Below are positions 49,890 to 59,319 of a DNA stretch of 64,000 nt, piece by piece. A program made the translations under genes and the position numbers. The DNA comes from Flavipsychrobacter sp. (lineage in GTDB: Bacteria > Bacteroidota > Bacteroidia > Chitinophagales > Chitinophagaceae). The first letter of the stretch is position 1. Every line of letters begins with the position of its first letter. The stretch spans positions 213,926 to 277,925 of the forward strand of contig JANINW010000019.1 of assembly GCA_024508935.1 (NCBI GenBank), written 5' to 3'. Below the pieces are notes generated by a model. The model saw nothing but the letters and a program-made list of their open reading frames with translations, was not told the DNA's origin and ran no database searches.

Positions 49890-50540
49890 TTAGCCGTATT
49901 TTATAATAACCGATTCAATAGTATTTATGGCATCACCGCATTTTTCCAGTAAGGCCTGCATGATCTCGTAATGGTCCATTTTCTTTATCAGCAGTACCGT
50001 ATCGGCATCTGCACCATCATAGGCGGTAAACAGCGATGATACGGCCGTATCTATCATGGCATCGCTATCGTACAGTATCTTTTTTGCTTCCATACAGGGT
50101 GCTGCCAGCGATGATAACTGTTTTTTATCTTTCAGCTGCTGCACGGCAGCCGCTATCAGCTTTATGGCCTTATGGCATTGGTCGGCAAACTGCTGCATGG
50201 TACGGTCGCCCTGGCCTATAGCATAGTTCTTCATCAGCTTTATGCTTGCCCATATATAGTCGGCTATATCATCCAGCCCCGTAGCCAGGAAGTGTATGTC
50301 CTCGCGATCGAACGGGGTAATAAAATTGCGCCCCAACTCCACGAACAATTTATGCGTCACCATATCATTCGCTTCTTCCAGCGCTTCCAGTTGTGTGAAA
50401 TAAATAGGCAGCATATGGCCATTATCATACGCAGCAGTAGCGTACACCTGCCCCATCTGTTTCAGGTTTTCCGCCACCTCATTAAATAAGCTGTAGAATT
50501 TCTGGCCGGTAGGGTTAAACAGCTTCTGGAAAATATACAT
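49890..50540 (-). CDS. DUF47 (PhoU-like) protein
   Basis: A 216-aa helical protein of the DUF47 family: FQKLFNPTGQKFYSLFNEVAENL, PIYFTQLEALEEANDMVTHKLFVELGRNFITPFDREDIHFLATGLDDIADYIWA. DUF47 proteins are normally encoded beside a Pit-type phosphate transporter and are thought to modulate it. No pit gene is in the window. Start at ATG 50540; the frame continues upstream to 50651, but without family features. Confidence 0.9.
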   Translation of the reverse strand: MYIFQKLFNPTGQKFYSLFNEVAENLKQMGQVYATAAYDNGHMLPIYFTQLEALEEANDMVTHKLFVELGRNFITPFDREDIHFLATGLDDIADYIWASIKLMKNYAIGQGDRTMQQFADQCHKAIKLIAAAVQQLKDKKQLSSLAAPCMEAKKILYDSDAMIDTAVSSLFTAYDGADADTVLLIKKMDHYEIMQALLEKCGDAINTIESVIIKYG

Positions 50541-50692
50541 CAGGCTATGCTTTTGCACAAAACTATAGGCATAGCAGCGGCTTGAGTGCCATTGTACAAT
50601 TACATAAGAATAAGATAACGCTGCGGTAACAATGCGTGAATCGTGGTACAATGCATGAATAAATTCTTTATATTTATTTTGAAAATCATCTA

Positions 50693-51538
50693 ATGCGGAC
50701 TTACCTCACTATAGCTTTTTTTCTGTTCACAAATTCACTGATAGCCCAACCATATAAATCTATGTTTGGTACAGACAGTACACAATGGAGAATGTATATG
50801 AGCTCTACTGCCGGTGGCGACTGGATAGATGATTACGCCGCTGAAAAAGATACGAGCATCAATGGACTTAGCTACAAGAAAGTTGTTTCAGAACATTCAT
50901 GGTATTTTTTCAGGGAAGATTTGGTTCATGGAAAGATATGGCTTAGGCAGATTTGCGATACCGGGGAAGTACTGTTTATGGATTACACACTGCAGAAAGG
51001 AGATACCCTGAAATTGCAATGCTTTGCTAATGTTGATACAGCTGGAATTATAGATTCAATTTTTACTGTTGCTGGCAGGAAACATTTTCGGCTGAAGATG
51101 TATGATGCATTGATAAACGAGCAATTTGAATTTATTGAGGGTGTAGGGTGGAATGAGGGTTTTTCTATAATAGGTGGTTGTGCATCTCCGCAGGGAGATC
51201 GATTATTGCTTTGTGCATATCAGGACGGGCAACAGGTGTTCTTTAATAAATATTTTGGAGGCAATTGTAATCCATTGCAGGTAAAAGATGTTGGCCTTAG
51301 GAAATTTACGATTAGTCCAAACCCTGCAGGCGATTTTTTAGATATTCATTTTAGACACCCTGCCGGAAGCAATTGTAATATGGAAATATATGATGCAAAT
51401 GGGCGAAAGGTGCGGGTCATTTTTTTTAAACAAGGATTAGCACGTGAAAGAATAGATATTTCTTGTTTACTACCCGGATTATATTTCCTCGTAATTCCAG
51501 GGGAGAACTTTGTTCCCAAAACATTCTATAGACTTTAG
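50693..51538 (+). CDS. Secreted protein with T9SS-type sorting domain
   Basis: A 281-aa exported protein. Signal peptide (residues 1-18, ending LIAQP). An N-terminal domain of about 185 residues follows (DDYAAEKDTSINGLSYKKV ... GVGWNEGFSIIGGCASPQGDRLLLCAYQDG) of unknown function. The C-terminal ~75 residues resemble a T9SS domain: FTISPNPAGDFLDIHF, MEIYDANGRKVRVI, LLPGLYFLVIPGENFVPKTF. It is smaller than the other surface proteins in the window. Divergent from the DUF47 gene and convergent with the next operon. Confidence 0.82.
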   Translation: MRTYLTIAFFLFTNSLIAQPYKSMFGTDSTQWRMYMSSTAGGDWIDDYAAEKDTSINGLSYKKVVSEHSWYFFREDLVHGKIWLRQICDTGEVLFMDYTLQKGDTLKLQCFANVDTAGIIDSIFTVAGRKHFRLKMYDALINEQFEFIEGVGWNEGFSIIGGCASPQGDRLLLCAYQDGQQVFFNKYFGGNCNPLQVKDVGLRKFTISPNPAGDFLDIHFRHPAGSNCNMEIYDANGRKVRVIFFKQGLARERIDISCLLPGLYFLVIPGENFVPKTFYRL

Positions 51539-51542
51539 CTGC

Positions 51543-52481
51543 TTACTTTACGTATATCATCTTATCCTTTAGCTGGATGCAGAGATAAGTTTTGTTTGGT
51601 GCAGCACGATACTTGTTGGAAGTGTTATTGTAGATGAAGCTGAATTTGTACTGTGCGCCTTTGGATATATCGTACTGGAAGAAGGCATCATCGGCAAAGC
51701 GGTATTCGTATTCTTCGCCCGGCAGCAGCTTTACATACTCCGGCAGGTCAAAGCGTTTTACATAGTCCAGCTTGCGGATGACCTTTACCGGGTAACCAAA
51801 AAAATTGGCCACTGAAAAACGGAAACTGCCCGAATGTACCCATACGGTCTCCTTGCAATTGTTTTTAAGTATAAACGTATAATTGATATAATCTTCGTAC
51901 ACCAGCGTATCGGGGGCTTTTATGGCAAACGATACACATTGGCAAAGCCCGTTGTCTTTTATTACAGATACGCCTTTGGTATCGCCGTCTTTTTTCAGGG
52001 TCGCCTCATCGGTTACAATTATGGTGTCTTTGGGTGTTGGTTTCCTCCCCGGCTTTATCACTATGGTAGTGTCTATTTTACGTGCTATAACGGGTGTAGG
52101 GGGCTGTGGTGGTTTTTTGCTGCCATCTTCGTATATAATGCGTACCGAATCTTTCTTACCGGCTTTGGCAGGTTCTTTTTTATCACCTTTCGCCGGTTTT
52201 ATAACTATCACAGTCTCTTTGGTCTTGAAATTACTGCTGTTGTTATCTGCTGTGGCTTTTTCTTTAGCCGGCTGTGTTTCGTATACTACAGCAGTATCCG
52301 GTTTTTTTTCCTGCGGTTTTTCTGTTGTTTTTGCGGCAGGTTTATTTTTTTCTACACGGGCTTTGCGCCGGCCCTGTGCCGAGCAGGGATGGCAGTAGCA
52401 TAATAACATTATGCAAAGCAGCAGGTATGTGCAGATCCTGGTATTCAATTGTTGCCGGTTGCCGGCGGCTGTTCGCCGCAT
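51543..52481 (-). CDS. Secreted protein with Pro/Lys/Thr-rich spacer, unknown function
   Basis: A 312-aa exported protein. A signal peptide (about residues 16-36, ending PCSAQ) is preceded by a short polar leader. A low-complexity spacer to about residue 165 is built of repeats of the type TTIVIKPGRKPTPKDTIIV and VIVIKPAKGDKKEP. The C-terminal ~140 residues look like a beta-sandwich (CQCVSFAIKAPDTLVYEDYINYTFILKNNCKETVWVHSGSF). No family recognised. It overlaps the upstream gene by 37 nt, so translation is probably coupled. Confidence 0.72.
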   Translation of the reverse strand: MRRTAAGNRQQLNTRICTYLLLCIMLLCYCHPCSAQGRRKARVEKNKPAAKTTEKPQEKKPDTAVVYETQPAKEKATADNNSSNFKTKETVIVIKPAKGDKKEPAKAGKKDSVRIIYEDGSKKPPQPPTPVIARKIDTTIVIKPGRKPTPKDTIIVTDEATLKKDGDTKGVSVIKDNGLCQCVSFAIKAPDTLVYEDYINYTFILKNNCKETVWVHSGSFRFSVANFFGYPVKVIRKLDYVKRFDLPEYVKLLPGEEYEYRFADDAFFQYDISKGAQYKFSFIYNNTSNKYRAAPNKTYLCIQLKDKMIYVK

Positions 52482-52879
52482 AAGCAATAAACTGGTTCGG
52501 GCCCGGCAGGGTCAAAATTCAGGAATACCTTTTTGTCGCCCGATGTCAGCTCTATATTGTCTATCATTTTCATGGCCGGCAAGTCCATGCCGTTCACCCG
52601 GTTTATAAATTCATTGACAATACATAATGCTGCAGTTATATGCAGCTTATGTGCGTAAACATCTTTTTGCTTAGGTATTAAAAATTCCGCCTGCAGTGTG
52701 TCCGAAGTTTGAATATACTGAAAACCGTAGATATTATAGTAGCCCAGCAAAGCGGTATCGCGCGAGGTAAGGGTAATGTTTATATCTTTTTGCAGCGGTA
52801 TACCGGTGCTATGCGGCTGTGCATGGCAGGTTGTAATACTTACCAGTATGAAGGATAGTATTTTACAAAAGGCTTTCAA
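52445..52879 (-). CDS. Small secreted protein of unknown function
   Basis: A 144-aa exported protein with signal peptide (residues 1-20, ending TCHAQ). It is beta-rich, with a Cys pair near the C-terminus (VYCLCGEQ). No family recognised. It sits 8 nt after the TPR lipoprotein gene and overlaps the downstream secreted-protein gene, so it belongs to the gldF-gldG-DUF4340-TPR transcript or its tail end. Confidence 0.7.
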   Translation of the reverse strand: MKAFCKILSFILVSITTCHAQPHSTGIPLQKDINITLTSRDTALLGYYNIYGFQYIQTSDTLQAEFLIPKQKDVYAHKLHITAALCIVNEFINRVNGMDLPAMKMIDNIELTSGDKKVFLNFDPAGPEPVYCLCGEQPPATGNN

Positions 52880-52887
52880 TAAATATA

Positions 52888-53898
52888 TTATTGTGCACCC
52901 AATCGTTTCAGCGCTTCCCGGGGCTCGGGGTATTTCTCATCAAATACCAATGCCTGCTTATAGTCGGTTATAGCATCTGCTTTTTTGCCCATTTTTTCGT
53001 TGCAAAGCCCCCTGTTGTAATAGGCCTCTGCATCGGCAGGGTCTATCTTGGTGAGGATATCGTATTGCTTATAGGCTTTTTCTAAAGAATCCTGCTGCAG
53101 GAAGATATAAGCGGTATTGTAATAGGCATTGGCATACTGGCGGTCGTGCATGATCACGTTCCTGTATTCGGCCTTTGCCAGCTCCCATGCTTTCTGGTCC
53201 TGGTAATACACCCCTTTGGCAAACAACGGGAATACATCGAGGGTATCTGCTTTAAAGGCGTTATCAAAATACTTCAATGCCAGCGGGTCGTGTTTGGCGC
53301 TGTATAGCAGGCCCAGCTGCACAAGTGCCTCGCGGTAGTTAGGGTCCATTTCAACAGCGGTACGAAAACCGTTGAGTGCATTCACAGTATCCTTCAGGTC
53401 TTTATAGATCATACCCTTCAGGAAATACCCTTCGGGGTTGTACACGTCCTGGCGCAGTACGGTATTTATTTCACTGAAGGCCGATGTATAATCTTTCATG
53501 AAAAAGAACATCTTGGCCAGTTTCAGGTGCGCATGCGGGTCTTTAGGGTTCAGTTTCAGCGCTTTCTCCAGGTAGTGGGTAGAGCCGCTGATATCTTTAT
53601 GTTCAAAAAGCAGGTCGCCGATGGCGCTATAATATTCTGCTTTGCCCGAGTCTATAGATACGGCTTTTTTAAAATCGTTGAGTGCCAGTGAATCTTCCTG
53701 CAGTTGGTGCAGGGCACGGCCACGGTCGTAATACAGGCGTGCATTTTTAGGGTCTTCACTTATTTTATCCGTCAGCCCTTTTACAGCCGGGTTCTGAAAC
53801 GCGGGGTTAGAATCTTCAGCATTGTTTTTATTGCCACCGCAGGAAGCCGCCATAACAGCAGCAAGAACAGGAACTATATAACGGATCAGTTTCTTCAT
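52888..53898 (-). CDS. TPR-repeat lipoprotein
   Basis: A 336-aa outer-membrane or periplasmic lipoprotein (signal ending VMAASC, Cys20) followed by about eight tetratricopeptide repeats (for example ARLYYDRGRALHQLQEDSLALNDFKKAV and PEGYFLKGMIYKDLKDTVNALNGFRTAVEMDP). TPR lipoproteins often act as scaffolds in envelope machines. It lies 10 nt after the DUF4340 gene in an operon led by gldF-gldG, so a role with the gliding/secretion apparatus is plausible, but not shown. Confidence 0.88.
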   Translation of the reverse strand: MKKLIRYIVPVLAAVMAASCGGNKNNAEDSNPAFQNPAVKGLTDKISEDPKNARLYYDRGRALHQLQEDSLALNDFKKAVSIDSGKAEYYSAIGDLLFEHKDISGSTHYLEKALKLNPKDPHAHLKLAKMFFFMKDYTSAFSEINTVLRQDVYNPEGYFLKGMIYKDLKDTVNALNGFRTAVEMDPNYREALVQLGLLYSAKHDPLALKYFDNAFKADTLDVFPLFAKGVYYQDQKAWELAKAEYRNVIMHDRQYANAYYNTAYIFLQQDSLEKAYKQYDILTKIDPADAEAYYNRGLCNEKMGKKADAITDYKQALVFDEKYPEPREALKRLGAQ

Positions 53899-53908
53899 TT
53901 AACTAAGC

Positions 53909-54982
53909 TTATTTATGAAATACGCCGGCTTCACCTTCTTTGGAATGCAGCTTTTCAGGTATGATTTCATCGGGCTGGTAAAACTCGTAGCCCCTGCGCA
54001 GTATCTTGTCAAAACTGCTGCGCTGTATGATAACGGTATCTTTGGCATTGTTGATGACCGCATAAAAACGGTCGGCATCGTAGGCCTGCGGCGTATTAGG
54101 ATTCGGCGTCAGCATATTCTTACTGCGCTTGTTAAGGCTCATCCAGTAAATGTCTATGTGCTGCTGTTGTCCATTAGTGGTAGTAATGTCTATAGCGCAC
54201 ATTTTAGGTGCTGCAGCTATTACAGAATCCAGCTTATAAGAACCATTGATATAGCCTTCGTGGTGCAGGTCTTCAAAGAACTTAGTGTATACACTCGCCC
54301 TGCGTTTGTTCAGTTCTTTTCCTTTCATCAGCATACTGTCCAGTATCACATTTATGTGGCCGGTATCCTGCTGCTGCAGGGTAAAAGAGTTCAGCGGTTC
54401 GGCATCATAAGCCAGTTTTACTTCTTTCAGTTCTGTACGGGGTACATTAGTAACAGTGCGGTCGCGCCAGTCGGCTATATCGGTGCTGTACCTTGGTGTC
54501 AGGTAGCCATTAAAGCCGGGTATATGTACCACGTATGGTCTTTGGGCGCCGTCTATCAGCATATAGGTGCCTAAGCCATCATTGGCCTGCCCGCCTACAT
54601 AGAAGGTGCGGATGCTCTTATTATTGGCATCGTACACTTCCACTTTTATACCATCTGCCGCCAGCAGTTTTATTACGCTGTTGTGCATAGACTCCGGTAC
54701 GGGGTAAGATGGCTCCTGCATAAGAAATGCATGCAGCAAAGTATTTACCGGTGTTTGCATGGCGGGGTATTTGCCATTCAGCACCCAGCCATTGTCCTTA
54801 CGTTCCAGCAGTATGGTGTTGTTTTTCTTATCGGCCAGGAATATCCTGGAAACAGAGGCAGTATCTTTTATAGTGAACCCTGCTTCATTGGTACCGAATA
54901 CATCTCCTTCCCTGAACAGGAAATAATATACTCCAAAGCCCAGTATGCCCAGCAACACTATATATATAAGGGTCTTTCCCAT
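53909..54982 (-). CDS. DUF4340 domain protein
   Basis: A 357-aa protein with one N-terminal membrane helix (residues 4-21) and a large extracytoplasmic domain of the DUF4340 type (NTILLERKDNGWVLNGKYPAMQTPVNTLLHAFLMQEPSYPV; FYVGGQANDGLGTYMLIDGAQRPYVVHIPGFNGYLTPRYSTDIADWRDRTV). DUF4340 genes are repeatedly found beside gldG-type genes, as here (34 nt after gldG), suggesting a shared envelope complex. The exact function is unknown. Confidence 0.88.
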   Translation of the reverse strand: MGKTLIYIVLLGILGFGVYYFLFREGDVFGTNEAGFTIKDTASVSRIFLADKKNNTILLERKDNGWVLNGKYPAMQTPVNTLLHAFLMQEPSYPVPESMHNSVIKLLAADGIKVEVYDANNKSIRTFYVGGQANDGLGTYMLIDGAQRPYVVHIPGFNGYLTPRYSTDIADWRDRTVTNVPRTELKEVKLAYDAEPLNSFTLQQQDTGHINVILDSMLMKGKELNKRRASVYTKFFEDLHHEGYINGSYKLDSVIAAAPKMCAIDITTTNGQQQHIDIYWMSLNKRSKNMLTPNPNTPQAYDADRFYAVINNAKDTVIIQRSSFDKILRRGYEFYQPDEIIPEKLHSKEGEAGVFHK

Positions 54983-55016
54983 TTATCATTATTTATCTTA
55001 TCAAACTAATATGCAG

Positions 55017-56741
55017 CTATTTTTCGTAACGGCGTTTCCTGAAGAACAGGTAAGCAGATGCGAATATTAAAACCAGGGCTATCGGTATGCCGATGTTCAC
55101 CAGGCGCCAGGTAAGTTTTTCTTTCTTTACCCTTGCTTTGTCCAGCATGCGCAGGCGTACGTCTTTAGAGCGTGCTTCTATCAGCCCGCTGTGGTCGGTC
55201 AGGTATTCCAGGCAATTGAGTATGAAGGTCTTATTGGCAAACAGGGTTTGTGTAAAACGCCAGTAGCCTACTTCCATTGGCCCGCTGGCTTGCGTGTAGT
55301 CGTTCTCCATTATATCACCGTCCGATATTACGATCATACTATTGGCGGTATCTGCCTCTCCTTTAAAGTCGCGGTGCAGCGAATCGTGCAGCACCTGCAG
55401 GAAGCGTGGGTGCAGCCTGTTCTGGAACACGGAGCGGAACTTGCCTTCCAGCAGTACAGCGGCAGGCCTGTTGCCGTGGTTAAACATCTCTGCCCGAAGC
55501 GGGTACTTGAGCATGCTCAGGCTTACCCTTGCCGGCGTGTTTACCGTGCGGCTGTAGCGCGATGATTCCAGCAATATGGTTTTGGATATGCCTTCATTAT
55601 TTACAGTATCAATACTGTTTACGAACATGCCCATTACAGCATCCATATTCTTTACAATAGGGTGCGAAGAGCTGGGGATGAAACCGGGGAAATATACCCA
55701 TGGGCGCAATTGTATATCCGGCTTGCCGGTAGTGTTCTCTACAGTTATAGGCAGGCCCAGGCATTGTGCCTGGTCTTGTATCAGGTCTGTGTTTACACGT
55801 ACGCCGTATTTGAACAGCTGGTCGTCGAGGTTCAGGCCATAGTCTGTAGCTATGAACTCGCCCTTGCGCAGGCTGTCCATAGATGCATATACCTGGTCTA
55901 TGGCCCACAGCACGCGGCCGCCGTTCATTATGTACTGGTCTATTTTAAACTTCTCCTTATCATCAAACGGTACAGTAGGTTTGTTGATAACGATAGCCTT
56001 GATATAATTAGGAATGTACAGGTTGTTCACCAGGTCGAAAGTATCGAGCTTGTAAACAGCGCCCAGTGTGCTGAGCATGTCAAAGGTGCTGATGCCCAGA
56101 GATTCGCCGTTACCTACTATATATGCTATCTCCGGTTTCTCCGCCTGCGACAGTTTGTTGATGGCATTGGCAAATTTGTATTCCAGTATGGTCTCTGCAT
56201 AGTTCAGACCCTCCAGCGGTGTCATACCCATTCTGCTTTCCAGCAAGCGTACGGGCATCTTGCGGCCGTTGTACTGAACCAGTGCGTAAGGGAATATTAT
56301 TTTAGAGGAATAGCCTTCATCTTCTTCGTTCACCTGCAGGTTCACCGGCATTACACCCATTTGAGCCAGCTGGTCATAGATGCCTTTCTTTTCATCTTCG
56401 CTTTTACCCTCCATAGGGTCTATAAAGCGGAAGACAATATGGCCCCCGGCTACATCGCGGAAAGACTGCAGGCGCTCGCGGGTCGATTCGCTGAGGCGCT
56501 GAAAGCCAGCGGGGAATTTTCCTTTGAGGTACACATCTATTACTGCTACGTCTTTCATATTGCGTAGCAGCTTTTTAGTAGCAGGGGTCAGCGTAAAACG
56601 TTTTTCCCTGGTAAGGTCTAAACCATAATGGAAGCGCGCAGCCAGCATATTGACACATACCAGTATGGCTGCCATTACCAGCAGGCGTATTACGGCCTGC
56701 CTTTGCTGTTGTTTCCTTTTTCCTTTTGCGTTCTTAGCCAT
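55017..56741 (-). CDS. gldG: Gliding-motility ABC transporter-associated protein GldG
   Basis: A 574-aa protein with an N-terminal membrane helix after a basic leader (AKNAKGKRKQQQRQAVIRLLVMAAILVCV), a large extracytoplasmic domain (ARFHYGLDLTREKRFTLTPATKKLLRNMKDVAVIDVYLKGKFPAGFQRL; NYAETILEYKFANAINKL), and a C-terminal membrane helix (about 547-565). This is the standard GldG layout. With GldF, and the ATPase GldA which is not in this window, it forms a transporter needed for gliding and related envelope functions in Bacteroidota. It is 10 nt after gldF. Confidence 0.93.
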   Translation of the reverse strand: MAKNAKGKRKQQQRQAVIRLLVMAAILVCVNMLAARFHYGLDLTREKRFTLTPATKKLLRNMKDVAVIDVYLKGKFPAGFQRLSESTRERLQSFRDVAGGHIVFRFIDPMEGKSEDEKKGIYDQLAQMGVMPVNLQVNEEDEGYSSKIIFPYALVQYNGRKMPVRLLESRMGMTPLEGLNYAETILEYKFANAINKLSQAEKPEIAYIVGNGESLGISTFDMLSTLGAVYKLDTFDLVNNLYIPNYIKAIVINKPTVPFDDKEKFKIDQYIMNGGRVLWAIDQVYASMDSLRKGEFIATDYGLNLDDQLFKYGVRVNTDLIQDQAQCLGLPITVENTTGKPDIQLRPWVYFPGFIPSSSHPIVKNMDAVMGMFVNSIDTVNNEGISKTILLESSRYSRTVNTPARVSLSMLKYPLRAEMFNHGNRPAAVLLEGKFRSVFQNRLHPRFLQVLHDSLHRDFKGEADTANSMIVISDGDIMENDYTQASGPMEVGYWRFTQTLFANKTFILNCLEYLTDHSGLIEARSKDVRLRMLDKARVKKEKLTWRLVNIGIPIALVLIFASAYLFFRKRRYEK

Positions 56742-56751
56742 ATATCAGTGA

Positions 56752-57501
56752 TCAGTCTTGCGTAGCCGTATCCCAGGTGCGGCGGTTCAGCGATAATCTT
56801 GTAAGTGAGATGAACAAAATAATTACAGAGAGGAAATAGATCACATCACGTGTGTCTATCAGTCCCCTGCTGATGGAAGTATAATGGAAAGACATGCCTA
56901 CCATGCTCAGGTAATAGTCTATACCGTTAGTAAGGGTAGGTATCTTGCTCAGCGATTCGAAGCCGCTATAGAGCAGGTAGCAGGCAAACAGAGCAATAAG
57001 GAAGCCTACTATCTGGTTGTTGGTAAGCGAAGAGCAAAAGATACCCACCGCTGTGAAACTGGCTGCCAAGAAGAACAAGCCTATGTAAGAGCCGATGATA
57101 CCACCGGTATCAATATTGTTTTCTATGATAGACAGGTTGTTGATAGTGTACACATACAGCAGGGTAGGCAGCAGAGCAAATGCTACCAGCGTAAGCGATG
57201 CCAGGTATTTACCTATGATAATATCATTATCGGTAAGCGGCTTGGTAGAGAGCCATTCGATAGTGCCGCCTTTGAACTCGTCGGCAAAAGAGCGCATGGT
57301 TACGGCGGGTATCAGCAGCATAAGGAACCAGGGTGCCAGCTCAAAGAAATTATCGAGGGTGGCATAGCCAAAATCGAGGATGCTGTAGTCCGGTATCACC
57401 CACAGGAACAGGCCGCAGGCTACCAGGAAAACCAATATTGCAACATAACCCACTACGGAACTGAAAAAAGAGTTGACCTCTTTTATAAAAATACTGCGCA
57501 T
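56752..57501 (-). CDS. gldF: Gliding-motility ABC transporter permease GldF
   Basis: A 249-aa ABC-2 type permease with six membrane helices: IFIKEVNSFFSSVVGYVAILVFLVACGLFLW, FFELAPWFLMLLIPAVTMRSFADEFKGGTIEWLSTKPLTD, NNQIVGFLIALFACYLL. It is the membrane subunit of the GldAFG transporter. Start at ATG 57501, not an upstream in-frame start, because the first helix and promoter spacing fit. The -7 box TATATTTG lies 30 nt upstream. It is first in the operon gldF-gldG-DUF4340-TPR. Confidence 0.93.
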   Translation of the reverse strand: MRSIFIKEVNSFFSSVVGYVAILVFLVACGLFLWVIPDYSILDFGYATLDNFFELAPWFLMLLIPAVTMRSFADEFKGGTIEWLSTKPLTDNDIIIGKYLASLTLVAFALLPTLLYVYTINNLSIIENNIDTGGIIGSYIGLFFLAASFTAVGIFCSSLTNNQIVGFLIALFACYLLYSGFESLSKIPTLTNGIDYYLSMVGMSFHYTSISRGLIDTRDVIYFLSVIILFISLTRLSLNRRTWDTATQD

Positions 57502-57531
57502 GTATTTGCCTTGATTTGCAATTGAAGTGGG

Positions 57532-57539
57532 CAAATATA
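57532..57539 (-). promoter_or_regulatory. -7 box of the gldF operon
   Basis: Minus-strand TATATTTG followed by CC, 30 nt before the gldF start. No TTTG at the ideal -33 distance. Confidence 0.55.
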
Positions 57540-57734
57540 ACAAAACAGCGGGTTTTTATCCGTCATAAAACTGTGTAAAACAGCATATATAATAAGTTGT
57601 GCTTATCTCTTTTCCCGCCGGGATGACACAGGCATATCCGTGCCAGCACTTAGATAAATCTACCTCGCAGGTGGTATGGCGCAGGTGCCTGCCTGCAAGT
57701 AGTTTTACATTATAAAATTGCTTCCTGCGTATTT

Positions 57735-58160
57735 ATGAAGAAATTACTTGCATTTGTTTTACTGGCAGCCCTTTTCACTTCCTGCGATAAAAAGAAAGAC
57801 GACCCTGCACCCGCTACTAATAATACCAACACCAATACAAACAGTATGAATGGTGACTGGAAGGTTAATGTATATGATAACACACCCGTAACAGCCCCTA
57901 TGTCAGCTACGTACAAGGCCACGGCCAGCTCTGCTACCGGCGGCACTGTACACTTCGACATCACTTTCGACGGCACACAGCACCATACGGAAGACTGCAC
58001 CTATACTTTGTCTTCCGGCAACACAAAAGCAGATTTTACCAAAACAGGCGGCGATTACACCGTTTTGAGCGGTGGCAAAACCTGGACGATAACGAAGCTA
58101 GATGCCTCTGCCCTGGAAATGACCAGCGGTTTTGGCCTTGTGATGAAAATGTCAAAGTAG
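57735..58160 (+). CDS. Lipocalin-like lipoprotein, unknown function
   Basis: A 141-aa lipoprotein with signal and lipobox (AALFTSC, Cys17), a poly-Asn/Thr spacer (TNNTNTNTNSMN), and a small beta-barrel-like domain of about 105 residues (GDWKVNVYDN ... KTWTITKLDASALEMT). Many Bacteroidota lipocalin-like proteins have this plan, but family membership is a guess. It is followed by an imperfect hairpin (58188-58210). Confidence 0.75.
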   Translation: MKKLLAFVLLAALFTSCDKKKDDPAPATNNTNTNTNSMNGDWKVNVYDNTPVTAPMSATYKATASSATGGTVHFDITFDGTQHHTEDCTYTLSSGNTKADFTKTGGDYTVLSGGKTWTITKLDASALEMTSGFGLVMKMSK

Positions 58161-58187
58161 CTTTTACCCCTGTGAAAGCAAGAAACC

Positions 58188-58210
58188 GGGGCTCCTGTAA
58201 CAGGGAGCCC
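58188..58210 (+). terminator. Probable terminator
   Basis: Stem GGGGCTCCTG / CAGGGAGCCC with one bulged base and a TAA loop; weak T run downstream. Confidence 0.55.
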
Positions 58211-58292
58211 TGGCCATTTTATATAACACTGTTTTCTATTCAATGCCGCTTTACCCTTAAAAACCTATATTTACCCCATAACAAGAGCTTGT

Positions 58293-59267
58293 TTGAAGCG
58301 GGTAAGAAAATACTTTTATAATACAGATACGCACCGGTTCGAGAAACTGGAAACCTCGTGGCAGGGCAAATTGCTGCGGGTACTGGGCTTTATCTCTGCC
58401 GCCCTGGTGTCTGCCGCCATCATTGTAGCCATCGCCTTCCGCTTCCTCGATTCGCCCAAGGAGAAAAAACTGCGTGGCGAAATGTACCAGTTGCGTGAAC
58501 AATATACTGCCCTGCAGCGCGAGCTGGACGATATGAATAAATCGCTGGCCGAGCTGGAACAGCGGGACAATAACGTGTACCGTTCTGTATTCGAATCGGC
58601 ACCGCTGCCCGATAGTGTGCGTATAGGCAAGCAGTACAGCGCTATAGATATAGACCAGTTTGCCTACACCCCCTCTGAGCAGATCATAGAAAGTGTGCAG
58701 AACGGCATTAAAGCCTTGCGCAACCGCCTGCAGGTGCAGCGCCGCTCGTACGATACGCTGGAGCACCTGGTAAAGGCCAAAGAACAAATGCTTACTGCCA
58801 TACCGGCCATACAGCCGGTATCTAACAAAACCCTGGAGCGCCTGGCATCGGGTTTTGGCTACAGGATAGATCCTATTTATAAAACACCCAAGATGCATAC
58901 GGGGCTTGATTTTGCGGCGCCTATGGGCACGCCTATTTATGCTACAGGTAATGGCACCATCAGCGAGGCAGGCTTCGATAACGGCGGCTATGGCAACCAT
59001 GTGATCATCAATCATGGCTACGGCTACCAGACATTATACGGGCATATGGTGCGCTTTAAGGCCAGGCCGGGCGAACGCGTGAAGCGCGGGCAAGTAATAG
59101 GCTGGGTAGGCAGTACGGGTAAAAGCACCGGGCCGCATTGCCACTACGAGGTAATAAAGAACGGCAATAAGATAGACCCCATACATTTCTTCTTCAACGA
59201 CCTTTCGGCTGCCGATTACGAGCGCATGGTGCGCATAGCCGCTTCCGGAAATCAATCATTCGACTAA
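58293..59267 (+). CDS. M23 (LytM-type) peptidase, membrane anchored
   Basis: A 324-aa protein. One membrane helix (about 27-50), a coiled coil (55-105 and 130-165), and a C-terminal LytM/M23 zinc peptidase domain from about residue 185. Zn and catalytic motifs: KMHTGLDF (HxxxD) and GPHCHYEV (HxH), with YGNHVIINHGYGYQTLYGHM between them. It cleaves peptidoglycan cross-links or regulates such enzymes. It lies divergently beside ftsX, which commonly controls LytM-type proteins. The start is TTG 58293; the KVRKYFYN segment immediately after it is typical of the family. Confidence 0.92.
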   Translation: MKRVRKYFYNTDTHRFEKLETSWQGKLLRVLGFISAALVSAAIIVAIAFRFLDSPKEKKLRGEMYQLREQYTALQRELDDMNKSLAELEQRDNNVYRSVFESAPLPDSVRIGKQYSAIDIDQFAYTPSEQIIESVQNGIKALRNRLQVQRRSYDTLEHLVKAKEQMLTAIPAIQPVSNKTLERLASGFGYRIDPIYKTPKMHTGLDFAAPMGTPIYATGNGTISEAGFDNGGYGNHVIINHGYGYQTLYGHMVRFKARPGERVKRGQVIGWVGSTGKSTGPHCHYEVIKNGNKIDPIHFFFNDLSAADYERMVRIAASGNQSFD

Positions 59268-59319
59268 AACAAAAATGGCCGGCAAATGCCAGCCATCTTT
59301 ACAGGAAATATATTTAGAA

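Noticed and set aside
55662..56567. A 301-codon open frame antisense to gldG
   Set aside because: The gldG frame is conserved in its full length; the antisense frame is Cys/Tyr-rich without family features.
57545..57734. Possible hairpins around GCAGGTG/GCCTGC repeats before the lipocalin-like gene
   Set aside because: The repeats do not form a convincing stem and lack a T run.
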